64,000 nucleotides of DNA from Alteromonas confluentis (GCF_001757105.1 NZ_MDHN01000040.1:74240-138239), one strand, 5' to 3'; counted from the stretch's first letter, positions 36,131 to 45,870 are shown. The notes: generated by a model from the letters alone, not told the origin. Translations and numbers: made by a program.

Positions 36131-37678
36131 TTAATGCTCAGCAGGCGCTTTACCCGGTGCCGGTTTCCGAATAAATAACATCAGTGGAATTGCCAGAATA
36201 TAAACAATGCCTAACCACAGAAACAGGTCGTTAAACGACAACACATAAGCCTGCGTAGAAACTCGCTGTGCCAGCTGTTTTACCGCAGCAGCCGCCGGAT
36301 CGCTTACCATGCCTGTAAATTGCATTTGAGACTGATAAAGTGTGTCGACAACCACATCCCGGGTGGTGTTAATGGCACCAATCAACTGCTCCCAGTGGTA
36401 ATCGAAGCGAACATCGCGGATGGTATCCATGGTTGCCAGCCCTACCGCACCACCGAGATTTCGCATTACGTTGAACAACCCCGACGCATTACTGATTTCA
36501 TGCTGCGGAAGTGTTCCCATGGCGATGCGTGTCACCGTTAATATGCACACCAGTAATCCGGCACCGCGCACAATCTGCGGCAAGAAGAAAGCATCAAAGC
36601 CTGCATCCGCCGTTAGTGTGCTGTTGAGAATAGCGCCCAGGCCGACCATAAACAGGCCATAAGTTAACAGTAGCCTAGGGTCAATTTTATCAGACAGCTT
36701 ACCCATTACCGGCGCGCTGAGGAACATGGTCGCCCCAGTGACAAACATGATTTCGCCAATTTGAAGGCTATTAAACTGACGCACTGTACCAAAAAACATG
36801 GGCATCAGATAAACCAGACCGTACAGCGCCACCCCGACCAGAAATCCTAACCAGGTGCCAAGGGCAAAGTTGCGATTACGGAACACTTTAAGGTCAACGA
36901 TGGGCATCTCTACCGTGAGGGTACGCCAGAAAAATGCGATGGCTCCCAACACGCATAGCATGCTCATAAAGATAATTTCATGGCTGGCAAACCAGTCTTC
37001 ACCCGGACCCTCTTCAAGGACAAATTCCAGCGAGCCCAGAAACAGCGCCATAAAACCGAGCCCCATGAAGTCTATCTTTTTAAACAACGAGAAATCCGGT
37101 TTATCGATATCCAGATACATCCACACCAATATCGCAGCCACGATACCGGGAACGATATTCATCAGGAATAACCAGTGCCAACTGAGGGAAATAGTAATGT
37201 AGCCGCCCAGAGTCGGGCCAATAGACGGTGCAGTAGTGGCAATCATGCCGATGAGCGCCTGTATCACGCCCATCATCCGTGGCGGCCACAAACGAAAACT
37301 CAACGCATAGGCAATGGGGATCATAGCACCACCAACAAACCCCTGAATGGCACGCAGCACAATTAACTGGTCGATAGTTTGTGCCATGGCACATCCCAGA
37401 CTCGCTAAGGTAAAAGCACTACAGCTGATCACAAAGGTAAGCCGGGTTGAAAGCCAACGGGTGAGCATGCCGCTAAGCGGGATCATTACCACTTCGGCAA
37501 TGAGATACGCGGTTTGTACCCAGGAAATTTCATCTGGCGTAGCCGACACGCCAGCCTGAATTTCATTCAGCGAACTGGCAACAATCTGAATATCGAGAAT
37601 AGCCATAAACATGCCGAGAATGGCAGCAAAGAATCCGAGCCGATGTTTAAAATCTGGCAAATCCTGTTGTGTAGACAT
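36131..37678 (-). CDS. MFS multidrug efflux permease (DHA2/EmrB-like)
   Basis: A 515-aa inner-membrane drug:proton antiporter with about 14 membrane segments. DHA2 hallmarks: MAILDIQIVASSLNEIQAGVSATPDEISWVQTAYLIAEVV and PLSGMLTRWLSTR in the first half, and GPTLGGYITISLSWHWLFLMNIVPG (motif C/E region). It pairs with the HlyD-type membrane fusion protein 12 bp upstream to make an EmrAB-like tripartite pump with an outer-membrane TolC-type channel. Regulated probably by the divergent TetR gene at 38934. Confidence 0.94.
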   Translation of the reverse strand: MSTQQDLPDFKHRLGFFAAILGMFMAILDIQIVASSLNEIQAGVSATPDEISWVQTAYLIAEVVMIPLSGMLTRWLSTRLTFVISCSAFTLASLGCAMAQTIDQLIVLRAIQGFVGGAMIPIAYALSFRLWPPRMMGVIQALIGMIATTAPSIGPTLGGYITISLSWHWLFLMNIVPGIVAAILVWMYLDIDKPDFSLFKKIDFMGLGFMALFLGSLEFVLEEGPGEDWFASHEIIFMSMLCVLGAIAFFWRTLTVEMPIVDLKVFRNRNFALGTWLGFLVGVALYGLVYLMPMFFGTVRQFNSLQIGEIMFVTGATMFLSAPVMGKLSDKIDPRLLLTYGLFMVGLGAILNSTLTADAGFDAFFLPQIVRGAGLLVCILTVTRIAMGTLPQHEISNASGLFNVMRNLGGAVGLATMDTIRDVRFDYHWEQLIGAINTTRDVVVDTLYQSQMQFTGMVSDPAAAAVKQLAQRVSTQAYVLSFNDLFLWLGIVYILAIPLMLFIRKPAPGKAPAEH

Positions 37679-37690
37679 AAATCCGCTCTG

Positions 37691-38791
37691 TTATTGCAAT
37701 GAGGTAAGCGAACTGTTGTAAGGTGTATCACTTTCCATTAAATAGGAAATTTGCTTGTGAAATGTCCGGGTGTCTACCCCTGGTACCACTGATAAACCGG
37801 GGCGTAGCAATGGCAACGATGCTTCTGGTCCGGTCACACGTATACGTACCGGCACGCGCTGAACAATCTTATTGAAATTGCCCGTGGCATTGTCCGCCGG
37901 TAACAGGCTGAACTCTGTGCCCGACGCTGGCGCGAGGGATTCAACAATGCCGGTAAACTGAATATCTGGCGCAGCATCTACGTGCAAGGTTACGGGCTGT
38001 CCTGCTGACATATTACCGATTTGTGTTTCTTTAAAATTGGCGACCACGTACACATCAGGAAGCGGTACCACATAAAGCAAAGTTTGGGCAGGCTGCGCCG
38101 CACTGCCAACCCGGGCGCCGAGATTGCCAACAATGCCGTCAACCGGTGCCACAATACGGGTTTTCTCCAACTGATTACGTGCATAGTCTCGCTGTGCCAC
38201 AAGCACATTCAGCTGCGCCTTTGCGCTATCAAACTGCACATTCAACACGTCTATCATTTGCTCAGCTGCCGCTTTGCTGGCAATGGCCTGGTCGACCTGT
38301 GCTTTTGCTACTAACATGGCAGCTTCTGCGTTCTGTACTTGCTGTCTGGAATCAAACGACTGCTTCTCCAGCACTTTAAACCGGTTCAGTTCCAACTCGC
38401 TGCGATTCAGTTCAGCGTTGGCCGCATCGATACTGGCCTGTGCTTCTGCAATGGTTTTGTCCTGCAGGTTTATCTGGGCTTTCGCATTCGCAATTGCCGC
38501 ACGCCCCACTGCTAGCTGTGCCTCCGCTTCACTTACCTGCGCCAGATAATCCCCTTCATCCAACTGGATCATCACCGTTCCCGCTTTTACGTGCTGGTTC
38601 TCGTGCACCAACACAGCTTTTATGCGCGCCGATATTTCCGGACGAATGGCGATGCTGTCAGCCTTAACGTAAGCATTATCCGTTTCCTCGATAAAGCGTC
38701 CGTCTTCATACCAGTACCACGCCTCGTTTGCGATAAACGAAACGGCGATTAGCCCGGCAAGTGACAAAATGAGTGTTTTAACTGACGGCAT
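37691..38791 (-). CDS. HlyD/EmrA-family membrane fusion protein
   Basis: A 366-aa periplasmic adaptor with one N-terminal membrane anchor (about residues 5-25). The lipoyl/barrel half-motif is DNAYVKADSIAIRPEISARIKAVLV near residue 38. A long coiled-coil hairpin with many Ala/Gln follows (AEAQLAVGRAAIANAKAQI to AEQMIDVLNVQF), and then ARNQLEKTRIVAPVDGIVGNLGARVG. First gene of the pump operon, directly downstream of the TetR-type operator at 38818-38837. Confidence 0.94.
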   Translation of the reverse strand: MPSVKTLILSLAGLIAVSFIANEAWYWYEDGRFIEETDNAYVKADSIAIRPEISARIKAVLVHENQHVKAGTVMIQLDEGDYLAQVSEAEAQLAVGRAAIANAKAQINLQDKTIAEAQASIDAANAELNRSELELNRFKVLEKQSFDSRQQVQNAEAAMLVAKAQVDQAIASKAAAEQMIDVLNVQFDSAKAQLNVLVAQRDYARNQLEKTRIVAPVDGIVGNLGARVGSAAQPAQTLLYVVPLPDVYVVANFKETQIGNMSAGQPVTLHVDAAPDIQFTGIVESLAPASGTEFSLLPADNATGNFNKIVQRVPVRIRVTGPEASLPLLRPGLSVVPGVDTRTFHKQISYLMESDTPYNSSLTSLQ

Positions 38792-38817
38792 TTTCTTCTC
38801 TACAACTGCAAACCAAA

Positions 38818-38837
38818 AGTGTAACGTATATTACACT
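38818..38837. promoter_or_regulatory. Inverted-repeat operator for the TetR regulator
   Basis: AGTGTAA-N6-TTACACT, a perfect 7-bp inverted repeat 27 bp upstream of the pump operon and 97 bp from the divergent TetR gene start. Size and position fit a TetR-family dimer site controlling the efflux genes. Confidence 0.65.
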
Positions 38838-38933
38838 ACATTTTTATTTGCGACTAGACTTCGGTGATAGGTCGTTGATTACTTTTTTGATAGACTCCCG
38901 TTTCGAACTTAATAAAGGTATTCCATAGCAGTT

Positions 38934-39581
38934 ATGCCAAAATCAGAAAACTTGCCTGACGATTCCTACACGCCCCGGGAAAAAGGGCTACAGCGCCGGA
39001 ATAAAATTCTGGACGCAGCGGAAGCCTCCTTCATTGAGAACGGCTACGAAGCCACCAGCCTGCAGGAAATTATGTCGAAGGCAGGCGGTTCCCTGGCCAC
39101 CCTCTATCGAATGTTCGGAAATAAAGAAGGCCTGTTTAAAGCCATCATTGAACGGGCTACAGAAAATTTGTCTGATTCTCTGCTTCCCCTTGATGCCGAT
39201 AACCCAGAGCCTGAAAAGGTACTCAATGCGTTGGGCATCGCGTTTATTAATGTTCTCACCTCGCCTTATGTCGGCGCGATTCACCGGCTTTTGATTTCAG
39301 AATCAGCCCGATACCCTCAACTGAGAGAAATTTTCATGCAGACCGCGCCAGAGCGAAACTTGCGCCGGGTTGAAGATTATCTAAGAAAGTTGAACCAGCG
39401 TGGTTATCTGGAAATTAACGACTGCAAAATTGCCGCAGAACAGCTTGTCAGTTTGTTCAAGGGCACTATGCACCTGCGCTCGGTGCTGGGTGAAGAAGTT
39501 ATTTTGTCTGAAGATGAAAAAGCCCACTATGTGGAAAGCGCAGTATCGATGTTTTTGAATGGGTGCAGGTCTGATAAGTGA
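38934..39581 (+). CDS. TetR/AcrR family transcriptional regulator
   Basis: A 215-aa repressor. The HTH is residues about 22-70: RRNKILDAAEASFIENGYEATSLQEIMSKAGGSLATLYRMFGNKEGLFKAII. The C-terminal ligand domain contains the AcrR-type segment APERNLRRVEDYLRKLNQRG. It is divergent from the EmrAB-like pump with an inverted repeat between, so it probably represses the pump and responds to its substrates. Confidence 0.92.
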   Translation: MPKSENLPDDSYTPREKGLQRRNKILDAAEASFIENGYEATSLQEIMSKAGGSLATLYRMFGNKEGLFKAIIERATENLSDSLLPLDADNPEPEKVLNALGIAFINVLTSPYVGAIHRLLISESARYPQLREIFMQTAPERNLRRVEDYLRKLNQRGYLEINDCKIAAEQLVSLFKGTMHLRSVLGEEVILSEDEKAHYVESAVSMFLNGCRSDK

Positions 39582-39707
39582 TCAAAGCTTGAAAAGAGCG
39601 GCGCAGATAAGCTTACAAATTTAGAATGTACACAACCATGGGATTCTTTTGGCGCTTATAATGACGTTCTACTGTCTAATTCTCGTCTTCATATTTGGTG
39701 GGAGTGC

Positions 39708-40631
39708 CTACGAGAGCATTCCTTCTCTTAGTACACTTATCAGTTCCCGCAATCCTCTTGGAGGCGTTCTGAAACTCGGATAATAAATATACATGCCGTC
39801 ATCCAGGCTTACCCAGTTCGGTAACACACAGTGCAGTTTTCCGCTGGAGAGATAACCTTCAACCCGCTGTTCTGGACAATAAAATATCCCCACATCAGCC
39901 AGAGCCAACTCAATGCCCAGTGCGGTCTCGCCCACGCAAACCTGGCCACGAACATCAATAGACAGTCTTTCATCGCCGCGGTCGAAATCCCACTTCATAA
40001 TAACTCCTTGCCCCGTTCGGATTTGAATACAATTGAGTTCTAGTAGATCATCGGGATGTTCAATGGGAGGCTTGTCTTTTAAATAGTCTGGAGAAGCTAC
40101 GGCAATCCAGCGAAGATTGTCGCAAACCTTCATCGCGACGAAATCTTCAGGAATCGTTCCTCCGTATCGAAACCCGGCATCAAACCCAGCCTCAACAATA
40201 TCCGCAATTTGGTCATCCACCATAATGTCCACTTCAACATTGGGATAAGCACTGAGAAAACGTGCTAAGTGGGGAGCAAGAACCAGCCGTGCACCATCGC
40301 TCAATACGTTTAGTCGAATTCTACCGGCAGGCTTGTCACGATACTGATTCAGCGTCTCAAGGCCTGCTGAGATTTCACTAAACCCTTTATTCAGCTGCTT
40401 GGCCAGAGCTTCTCCAGCATCCGTTGGTGCTACAGTTCTGCTCGTACGGTTCAATAACCTAATCCCAAGTCGGCTCTCTAAATTTCTGATCGCATGACTT
40501 AACGCGGATGTGGTGATACCCAACTCTACCCCCGCTTTGGTGAAACTCCGCATGCGTTCGACCATACAGAAAGCATTAAGATCAGCGAGTTCCTGACGGG
40601 ACAATCGAGATATTGGTCTGACTGGCAACAT
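39708..40631 (-). CDS. LysR family transcriptional regulator
   Basis: A 307-aa LTTR. The winged HTH lies near residues 15-75 (LNAFCMVERMRSFTKAGVELGITTSALSHAIRNLESRLGIRLLNRTSRTVAPTDAG), and the periplasmic-binding-like effector domain follows (RIRLNVLSDGARLVLAPHLARFLSAYPNVEVDIMVDD). This is the CrgA/PA0477-like subgroup. Divergent from the metallophosphoesterase gene at 40750. Target and effector unknown. Confidence 0.92.
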   Translation of the reverse strand: MLPVRPISRLSRQELADLNAFCMVERMRSFTKAGVELGITTSALSHAIRNLESRLGIRLLNRTSRTVAPTDAGEALAKQLNKGFSEISAGLETLNQYRDKPAGRIRLNVLSDGARLVLAPHLARFLSAYPNVEVDIMVDDQIADIVEAGFDAGFRYGGTIPEDFVAMKVCDNLRWIAVASPDYLKDKPPIEHPDDLLELNCIQIRTGQGVIMKWDFDRGDERLSIDVRGQVCVGETALGIELALADVGIFYCPEQRVEGYLSSGKLHCVLPNWVSLDDGMYIYYPSFRTPPRGLRELISVLREGMLS

Positions 40632-40749
40632 AGTCTCCTTGAATGTTAGTCAACCGAGCATTGAGATTAAGCCAACAATCATTGCAAGGTTGTCGTGGTA
40701 AAGTTTGGAATTCACATATTCGGCATAGCATCGCGGTGTCCATCAAAAC

Positions 40750-41871
40750 ATGTTTTTTATCTATACATTTATCCCGGCACTTATCGTTTTTTTACGTACT
40801 CGGAACCTTTTTCGGCAACCAACATTAACGATTATTCTTGCTTTCGTTTTAGTGGCTATTTGTGAGTTTCACCTGTGGTGCCTGCTTATTTTCGGTAATA
40901 TGTTTTCTCCTGAGATTCCGCGTTCAATCATCATTCTCTGGATGTGGTGCTTCGGCGGTATCACATTCCTTTCCCTGCTAGTTGTTGTTGAATTCGGAGT
41001 GGCTAAGCTAATCTCGGTATTCAGCAGAAAATCGCTCGCGCTGAATAAATTTTCATTTTTTACTTTAGTAATAGTCGCACTGAGTCTTTCAGCTTCTGGC
41101 ATTTACAACGCTACTTCTCAGCCTTCAATTAAATCTATCAGTGTCTCCCTGCCCGGCCTTCCAACGTCATTTGATGGTTACAAAATATCGCTGTTGTCTG
41201 ACCTCCATATCAGCCAGTTACTCGATTCTGCCTGGGCAGAACAGGTTGTCAGCACCACAAATCAACTTCAGTCTGATCTTATTTTGATTGCCGGTGATTT
41301 GTCAGATGGCTATTTGGCAGACCGTCGAGTTGATATGGCGCCTTTATCCCAATTAGATGCGGCCGATGGTGTATATGCCGTTTTTGGTAATCATGAATAT
41401 TATTTCGATTACGATAACTGGCGACACTTTTACAAATCACTGCCAATTCAGTTTCTCGAAAATCAACACATCATCTTAGACAAAAACGATGATAAGTTAG
41501 TGCTTCTCGGCTTACCCGATGACATTGCCGCAACCCAGGGGGCGGCCATGCCTGCTCTTGAAACCGCACTGTCTGGCACACCCGAGGGCGCTACAAAAAT
41601 CCTGCTTGTTCACAAACCCGTGGATGGACTGAATGCATCGAAACATGGAATCGCTCTTCAACTATCAGGTCACACCCATGGTGGTATGATTCGACCTCTG
41701 GGATTACTGGCCGGTCCTGCTAATAATGGTTTTGTGCGTGGCCTATATGATGTCGGCAATATGAAGCTGTATGTCAATGCCGGAACCGGGATCTGGACTG
41801 GCTTCCCGTTCCGGCTTGGCGTGCCCCCTGAAATTACTGTCATCACACTACGGTCATCACCAGCAATGTAA
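40750..41871 (+). CDS. Membrane-anchored metallophosphoesterase (YkuE/YaeI-like)
   Basis: A 373-aa protein with four N-terminal membrane segments (about 1-18, 24-50, 57-85, 98-118). A calcineurin-like domain follows, with metal ligands in LLSDLHISQ, IAGDLSDG, VFGNHEYY, VHKP and LSGHTHGG. The soluble domain likely faces the periplasm and hydrolyses phosphoesters (lipid or nucleotide type); the substrate is not given by sequence. Related proteins are bacterial phosphodiesterases such as YkuE. Starts with ATG at 40750, 118 bp from the divergent LysR gene. Confidence 0.92.
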   Translation: MFFIYTFIPALIVFLRTRNLFRQPTLTIILAFVLVAICEFHLWCLLIFGNMFSPEIPRSIIILWMWCFGGITFLSLLVVVEFGVAKLISVFSRKSLALNKFSFFTLVIVALSLSASGIYNATSQPSIKSISVSLPGLPTSFDGYKISLLSDLHISQLLDSAWAEQVVSTTNQLQSDLILIAGDLSDGYLADRRVDMAPLSQLDAADGVYAVFGNHEYYFDYDNWRHFYKSLPIQFLENQHIILDKNDDKLVLLGLPDDIAATQGAAMPALETALSGTPEGATKILLVHKPVDGLNASKHGIALQLSGHTHGGMIRPLGLLAGPANNGFVRGLYDVGNMKLYVNAGTGIWTGFPFRLGVPPEITVITLRSSPAM

Positions 41872-41895
41872 AAGTTTTGACCTGCATCTTCGTCT

Positions 41896-42750
41896 TTATT
41901 CGATAGTGCAGAAATGTTCGGCGAACTCCACAAAGTCTGATTTATACTGCTGGTGCCAGCGTGAGAGCGGTGGCCGATTCTGGATAATGTCCTGGTAATG
42001 CCAGGTGATTCTTGCCATATCCAGAGACCGGGTGGTTTCTTTATCTAATCCCCATAAATAAAAATCACCGCGATTCACTCTCGTAATCATAAGCTCTATC
42101 ACTTTTGAAGTGGGCCAGGCGGCTCTGGCTCTTTCAGACGTAGTATCGCCATCCGGAAAGTTCATGGGGGTATGGGTGAAACCGGGAACCAGCAAATGCG
42201 CTGATACGTCAGGTTTTGTATTTCGAAGTTCATGCTGCAGCAATTCAGTCAGTACTTTCACTGACGCTTTTGCTACTGAATAGGCAGGTTGCCCGGGAGG
42301 CGTGGTAATGCCTTCTTTTGAGCCAGCATTTATGATGGCACCAGATGTCATAAGAGGTAACAGCTGTTGCGTCAATGACAGCATGGCCCAGACATTTACG
42401 TTAAAAACGCTTTTCCATTCAGATAACGCATCGTTAAACCCTGTCTTCGTCATAACTGCCGCATTGTTTAACAAAACATGAATCTCACTAACGCGTTCAG
42501 TAATTGAACTAAACGCGAGCGCAAGATCATTTTCATCAGTCAGGTCGGCGACAACCGGTGTTAGTAAAGTCGGCGCCTGACATACCTGTTGCAGTTTATG
42601 CAGCGCCTTATCATCGTTATCGATGACGATAACCTGCATGTTGCGACTGAGAAACTGTTTTACCGCCTCTGCGCCAAGTCCTTTTGCGCCGCCTGTGACA
42701 ACAGCGACATTTCCGGCAGCAAATGGGGTTTTACGTTGTAATTCAGACAT
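41896..42750 (-). CDS. SDR family oxidoreductase
   Basis: A 284-aa classical SDR. Cofactor motif TGGAKGLG near residue 20, then Asp in VIVIDNDD, suggesting NAD preference. NNAA appears as LLNNAAVMTK, Ser in INAGSKEG and YxxxK in YSVAKASVK. The C-terminal extension (FYLWGLDKETTRSLDMARITWHYQDI) is longer than in most SDRs. It is second in an operon with the MFS gene (18-bp gap), under a likely LysR-controlled promoter. Confidence 0.9.
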   Translation of the reverse strand: MSELQRKTPFAAGNVAVVTGGAKGLGAEAVKQFLSRNMQVIVIDNDDKALHKLQQVCQAPTLLTPVVADLTDENDLALAFSSITERVSEIHVLLNNAAVMTKTGFNDALSEWKSVFNVNVWAMLSLTQQLLPLMTSGAIINAGSKEGITTPPGQPAYSVAKASVKVLTELLQHELRNTKPDVSAHLLVPGFTHTPMNFPDGDTTSERARAAWPTSKVIELMITRVNRGDFYLWGLDKETTRSLDMARITWHYQDIIQNRPPLSRWHQQYKSDFVEFAEHFCTIE

Positions 42751-42768
42751 CCTTAACTCCTTAAATAA

Positions 42769-43965
42769 TTAAGATTTTGATTTCGCCAGTAATAGCGACA
42801 ATGCAAGTACGGGCACACCAATAGCGGCAAGGACCGCGCCGACGATCGCAGGTGATTCCCACCCGAAGCCAACCGATAACGCAATGCCGCCGAGCCACGC
42901 CCCCAGCGCGTTAGAAAGGTTGAAAGCTGAGTGATTTAACGTTGCTCCCAGTGATTGGGCGTTACTGGCAACGTCCATGAGTCTCGACTGAAGGGCGGGT
43001 ACGAGCGCAAATCCACAACCAATCAGAAACAGCAGAATGGCTGATGACCAGATATCCGTGGCGAAGAAAGCAAACGCGGCGAGAAACAGCGCATTCCAGA
43101 TTAAAATGCCGTACAGCGATGGCACCATGGCGCTATCGGCACATTTCCCGCCCACAACATTGCCAATCACCATGCCAGCACCCCACGCCATGAGCATCCA
43201 GGGAACCGTGCTTTCAGCCATTCCGGTCAGATTCTGTAGACTTGGCGTGATATAGCTGTAGAGGGAAAACATACCGGCAAAGCCAATGGTTGCGACCAGT
43301 AGCGTCGCCCAGACATCGGCTTGTTTCAGTACACTCAATTCCTTCATAGGGGTTGCGGCTTTATCTCCCGTAACAAAGGGAATGAAGTAAAAGGTAAGCG
43401 CAAGTGTAACTAATGCTATCGCTGAAATGACGAGAAAAGTGGTTTCCCATCCAGCCACCTGTCCCAGCCAGGTAGAGAAAGGAACACCAAGCAGATTTGC
43501 CACAGCCAGCCCCAGCATGACCTGGCCAATGGCCGTCGCTCGCTGATTTTCAGGTACCATTGATGCCGCCACCAGTGAAGCGATGCCATAATAGGTTCCA
43601 TGGGGAATGCCTGAAATAAACCGGGCAGTAAGCCAGCTAATCATCTCAGGGGCTAACGCCGTAGCGAGGTTACCTGCTAAAACGATTGCCAAAAGACCTA
43701 TCAGTACTCGTTGCCTTGGGAGATGCGCCGTTAACACGGCAAGAAAAGGACCCCCAATGACCACCCCAAATGCGTAAGCAATTACGCCATAACCTGCTTC
43801 AGATACCGAGATGTTAAAGGTGTCGGCCATCGATGGTAACAAGCCCATTGCGGCAAATTCACCAGTCCCAATGGCTAATCCACCCATTCCGAGTACCAAC
43901 TTTGCACTTGTCAGCCCATGTGGTGGCCTGACTACCTGCTCAGTTGTCGCTTGCTTTGAACTCAC
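42769..43965 (-). CDS. MFS transporter (DHA1, AraJ-like)
   Basis: A 398-aa inner-membrane protein with 12 predicted membrane segments. Family signals: LVLGMGGLAIGTGEFAAMGLLPSMADTFNISVSEAGYGVIAYA at the start, and RFISGIPHGTYYGIASLVAASMVPENQRATAIGQV, both typical of the AraJ/YdhP group of sugar or drug efflux proteins. First gene of the MFS-SDR operon, divergent from a LysR gene, with the palindrome at 44023-44041 between them. Confidence 0.93.
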   Translation of the reverse strand: MSSKQATTEQVVRPPHGLTSAKLVLGMGGLAIGTGEFAAMGLLPSMADTFNISVSEAGYGVIAYAFGVVIGGPFLAVLTAHLPRQRVLIGLLAIVLAGNLATALAPEMISWLTARFISGIPHGTYYGIASLVAASMVPENQRATAIGQVMLGLAVANLLGVPFSTWLGQVAGWETTFLVISAIALVTLALTFYFIPFVTGDKAATPMKELSVLKQADVWATLLVATIGFAGMFSLYSYITPSLQNLTGMAESTVPWMLMAWGAGMVIGNVVGGKCADSAMVPSLYGILIWNALFLAAFAFFATDIWSSAILLFLIGCGFALVPALQSRLMDVASNAQSLGATLNHSAFNLSNALGAWLGGIALSVGFGWESPAIVGAVLAAIGVPVLALSLLLAKSKS

Positions 43966-44022
43966 GTTCGCTCCAAGTTGATTAATCTGTCAATGGCGCT
44001 ATTCTACCCAGTGATTAACAAC

Positions 44023-44041
44023 CCTTATACGAACTATAAGG
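44023..44041. promoter_or_regulatory. LysR-type binding palindrome
   Basis: CCTTATA-CGAAC-TATAAGG, a perfect 7-bp inverted repeat with the T-N11-A spacing expected for a LysR box. It lies between the divergent MFS-SDR operon and LysR gene, 32 bp before the LysR start. Confidence 0.65.
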
Positions 44042-44072
44042 TGACACTCAAACAACTAGAAGTTGATAATGA

Positions 44073-45047
44073 ATGGACAAGCTACGCGCGATTGAAATTT
44101 TCCGGCAGGTTGCTGAAATGGGGAGTTTTTATAAAGCATCAAAGATTCTGGGTATTACCCCACAGGCAACCAGCAAAGCCATCGCGCAGATTGAAAAACA
44201 TTTGGGTGTGAAGCTCTTGTATCGAAATACCCGGCAAAGTCGTCTAACAGAAGACGGTGAGCGGTTTCTGTCTGAGGTCACGAAAGGCGTCTCACTGATT
44301 GAAAATGCATGGGATAAGGCCCGGGAGTTATCCAGCGAGCCCCGGGGGACTTTGCGGGTCACCTGTGGGCTTCACTTTGGCAGAACGGTACTCTTGCCGC
44401 TCATTGATCAGTTTCAGCAACGGTTTCCGCGAATTGAAGTTGAATTGTATGCCACAGACAACTTTGTCGATCTGGTGAAAGAAGGCATTGACGTGGGTTT
44501 CCGGAATGGCCTTGAACCGGGCGGCAATAATTATTCTCTGCGCCTTTTTGATCTTCAGATGCTCGCCTGTGCTTCACCCGATTATCTCAGGCGATACGGT
44601 GTTCCTGACACTTACCATGATTTAAGTGAGCATACCTGTACCGGCTCAAGGCAAATAAACAGCGGCAGAATTGAACCCTGGGAATTTATGGAAGACGGCG
44701 AGCTGATTTTCCACCAAGTTCAGTCCAGATTCTGGGCAAGCGATTCTGAAGTAGAAACCGAGGCGGTTTTACGTGGTATGGGTATAGGATTACTGGCAAA
44801 TTTGAACGTCGCGGCGCACATTCGCTCGGGAAAACTGGTTCCCGTACTTTGTCGATACCTGTCTGGCAGGTATGGAGTATATCTTTATTATCCTGGGGGA
44901 AGAAAGCTGTCTGATCGTGCATCCAGATTTATTGAGTATGCCAGAGGTCAATTACTGGGTAGTTCTGACTTTCAGTTTACTGTAGAGCAGTTGCAGCAAT
45001 TTCAGGATGGATTTATAGAAAATCATGAGGAAGCAGACAAGTTGTAA
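44073..45047 (+). CDS. LysR family transcriptional regulator
   Basis: A 324-aa LTTR. HTH near residues 3-60 (LRAIEIFRQVAEMGSFYKASKILGITPQATSKAIAQIEKHLGVKLLYRNTRQSRLTEDG). The effector domain contains GTLRVTCGLHFGRTVLLPLIDQFQQRFPRIEVELYA. It is divergent from the MFS-SDR operon with a perfect palindrome between, so it most probably controls that operon and itself. The SDR gene at 45067 is convergent (19-bp gap). Confidence 0.93.
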   Translation: MDKLRAIEIFRQVAEMGSFYKASKILGITPQATSKAIAQIEKHLGVKLLYRNTRQSRLTEDGERFLSEVTKGVSLIENAWDKARELSSEPRGTLRVTCGLHFGRTVLLPLIDQFQQRFPRIEVELYATDNFVDLVKEGIDVGFRNGLEPGGNNYSLRLFDLQMLACASPDYLRRYGVPDTYHDLSEHTCTGSRQINSGRIEPWEFMEDGELIFHQVQSRFWASDSEVETEAVLRGMGIGLLANLNVAAHIRSGKLVPVLCRYLSGRYGVYLYYPGGRKLSDRASRFIEYARGQLLGSSDFQFTVEQLQQFQDGFIENHEEADKL

Positions 45048-45066
45048 TCACCTGCCTGCAATTAAT

Positions 45067-45870
45067 TTATTCTTTGACAGTGTTATTTTCAGGTTCAGAA
45101 ATTATCCGGTGACGTTGGGCTTTCTGAGACTCGCTCAAATTACGGTTCAATACTTCGCCTTCCCACTCCGCATCATCATCTCCATAGACAACCTCGTGAC
45201 GGGAGGAAAGTGCATACCAGGCCCGTTTCGCAACGTCTGCTGGGTCTGCTTTATTACCTGAGCCTACTTGTGTAGATGCCTGACCTGCATTTTTAAAGAA
45301 ATTTGTTTCTGTTGCACCCGGTAGTAGCAAAGTCATGTGTAACGGTGACCCATTGATTTCATTCCGAATTGCCCAAAAAAGTGAATTAACGAAAGCCTTG
45401 GACGCACCATACACAGCCTCATAGGGAATAGGCGTCGTGCCAGATACGGATGATGTCATAAGCACATCACCATGGCCTTGTTTTATCATACCCGGAATAA
45501 AAATCTTCGCCATGTGGACTACAGAATCAACATTTAATCTGATGAGGCTCAGCTCCTTCTCCAGTGACGTGCCGCCAATAAACTTTCCTCCGAGACCTTG
45601 TCCTGCATTAATGACCAGAGAATGGATCTCAACATTAAGCTCATTCACCCGGGCCTTCAGAGACTTTATCTCTTCATAACTACTAAGATCGGTAGGTATA
45701 GAATGGACACGGCATCCAAATTCAGCCAACTCATTTTCCAACTTTTTTAATTTGTCCTCGTTTCTCGCCACCGAAATAATGTCGAAGTTGTTTGCAGCAA
45801 AAATTTTTGCGAGTTCGTAACCGATCCCATTCGTGGTACCTGTGATCAGAGCGGTATATTTTTGTGTCAT
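45067..45870 (-). CDS. SDR family oxidoreductase (DltE/YqjQ-like)
   Basis: A 267-aa SDR. Cofactor loop ALITGTTNGIGYELAKIFAANNFDIISVARNEDKL (Arg suggests NADPH), VINAGQGLGG in place of NNAG, SSVSGTTP with catalytic Ser, and YGASKAFVNSLF with YxxxK. The C-terminal VAKRAWYALSSRHEVVYGD matches the SDR group of DltE-like proteins. Divergent from another SDR at 46026. Substrate unknown. Confidence 0.9.
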   Translation of the reverse strand: MTQKYTALITGTTNGIGYELAKIFAANNFDIISVARNEDKLKKLENELAEFGCRVHSIPTDLSSYEEIKSLKARVNELNVEIHSLVINAGQGLGGKFIGGTSLEKELSLIRLNVDSVVHMAKIFIPGMIKQGHGDVLMTSSVSGTTPIPYEAVYGASKAFVNSLFWAIRNEINGSPLHMTLLLPGATETNFFKNAGQASTQVGSGNKADPADVAKRAWYALSSRHEVVYGDDDAEWEGEVLNRNLSESQKAQRHRIISEPENNTVKE

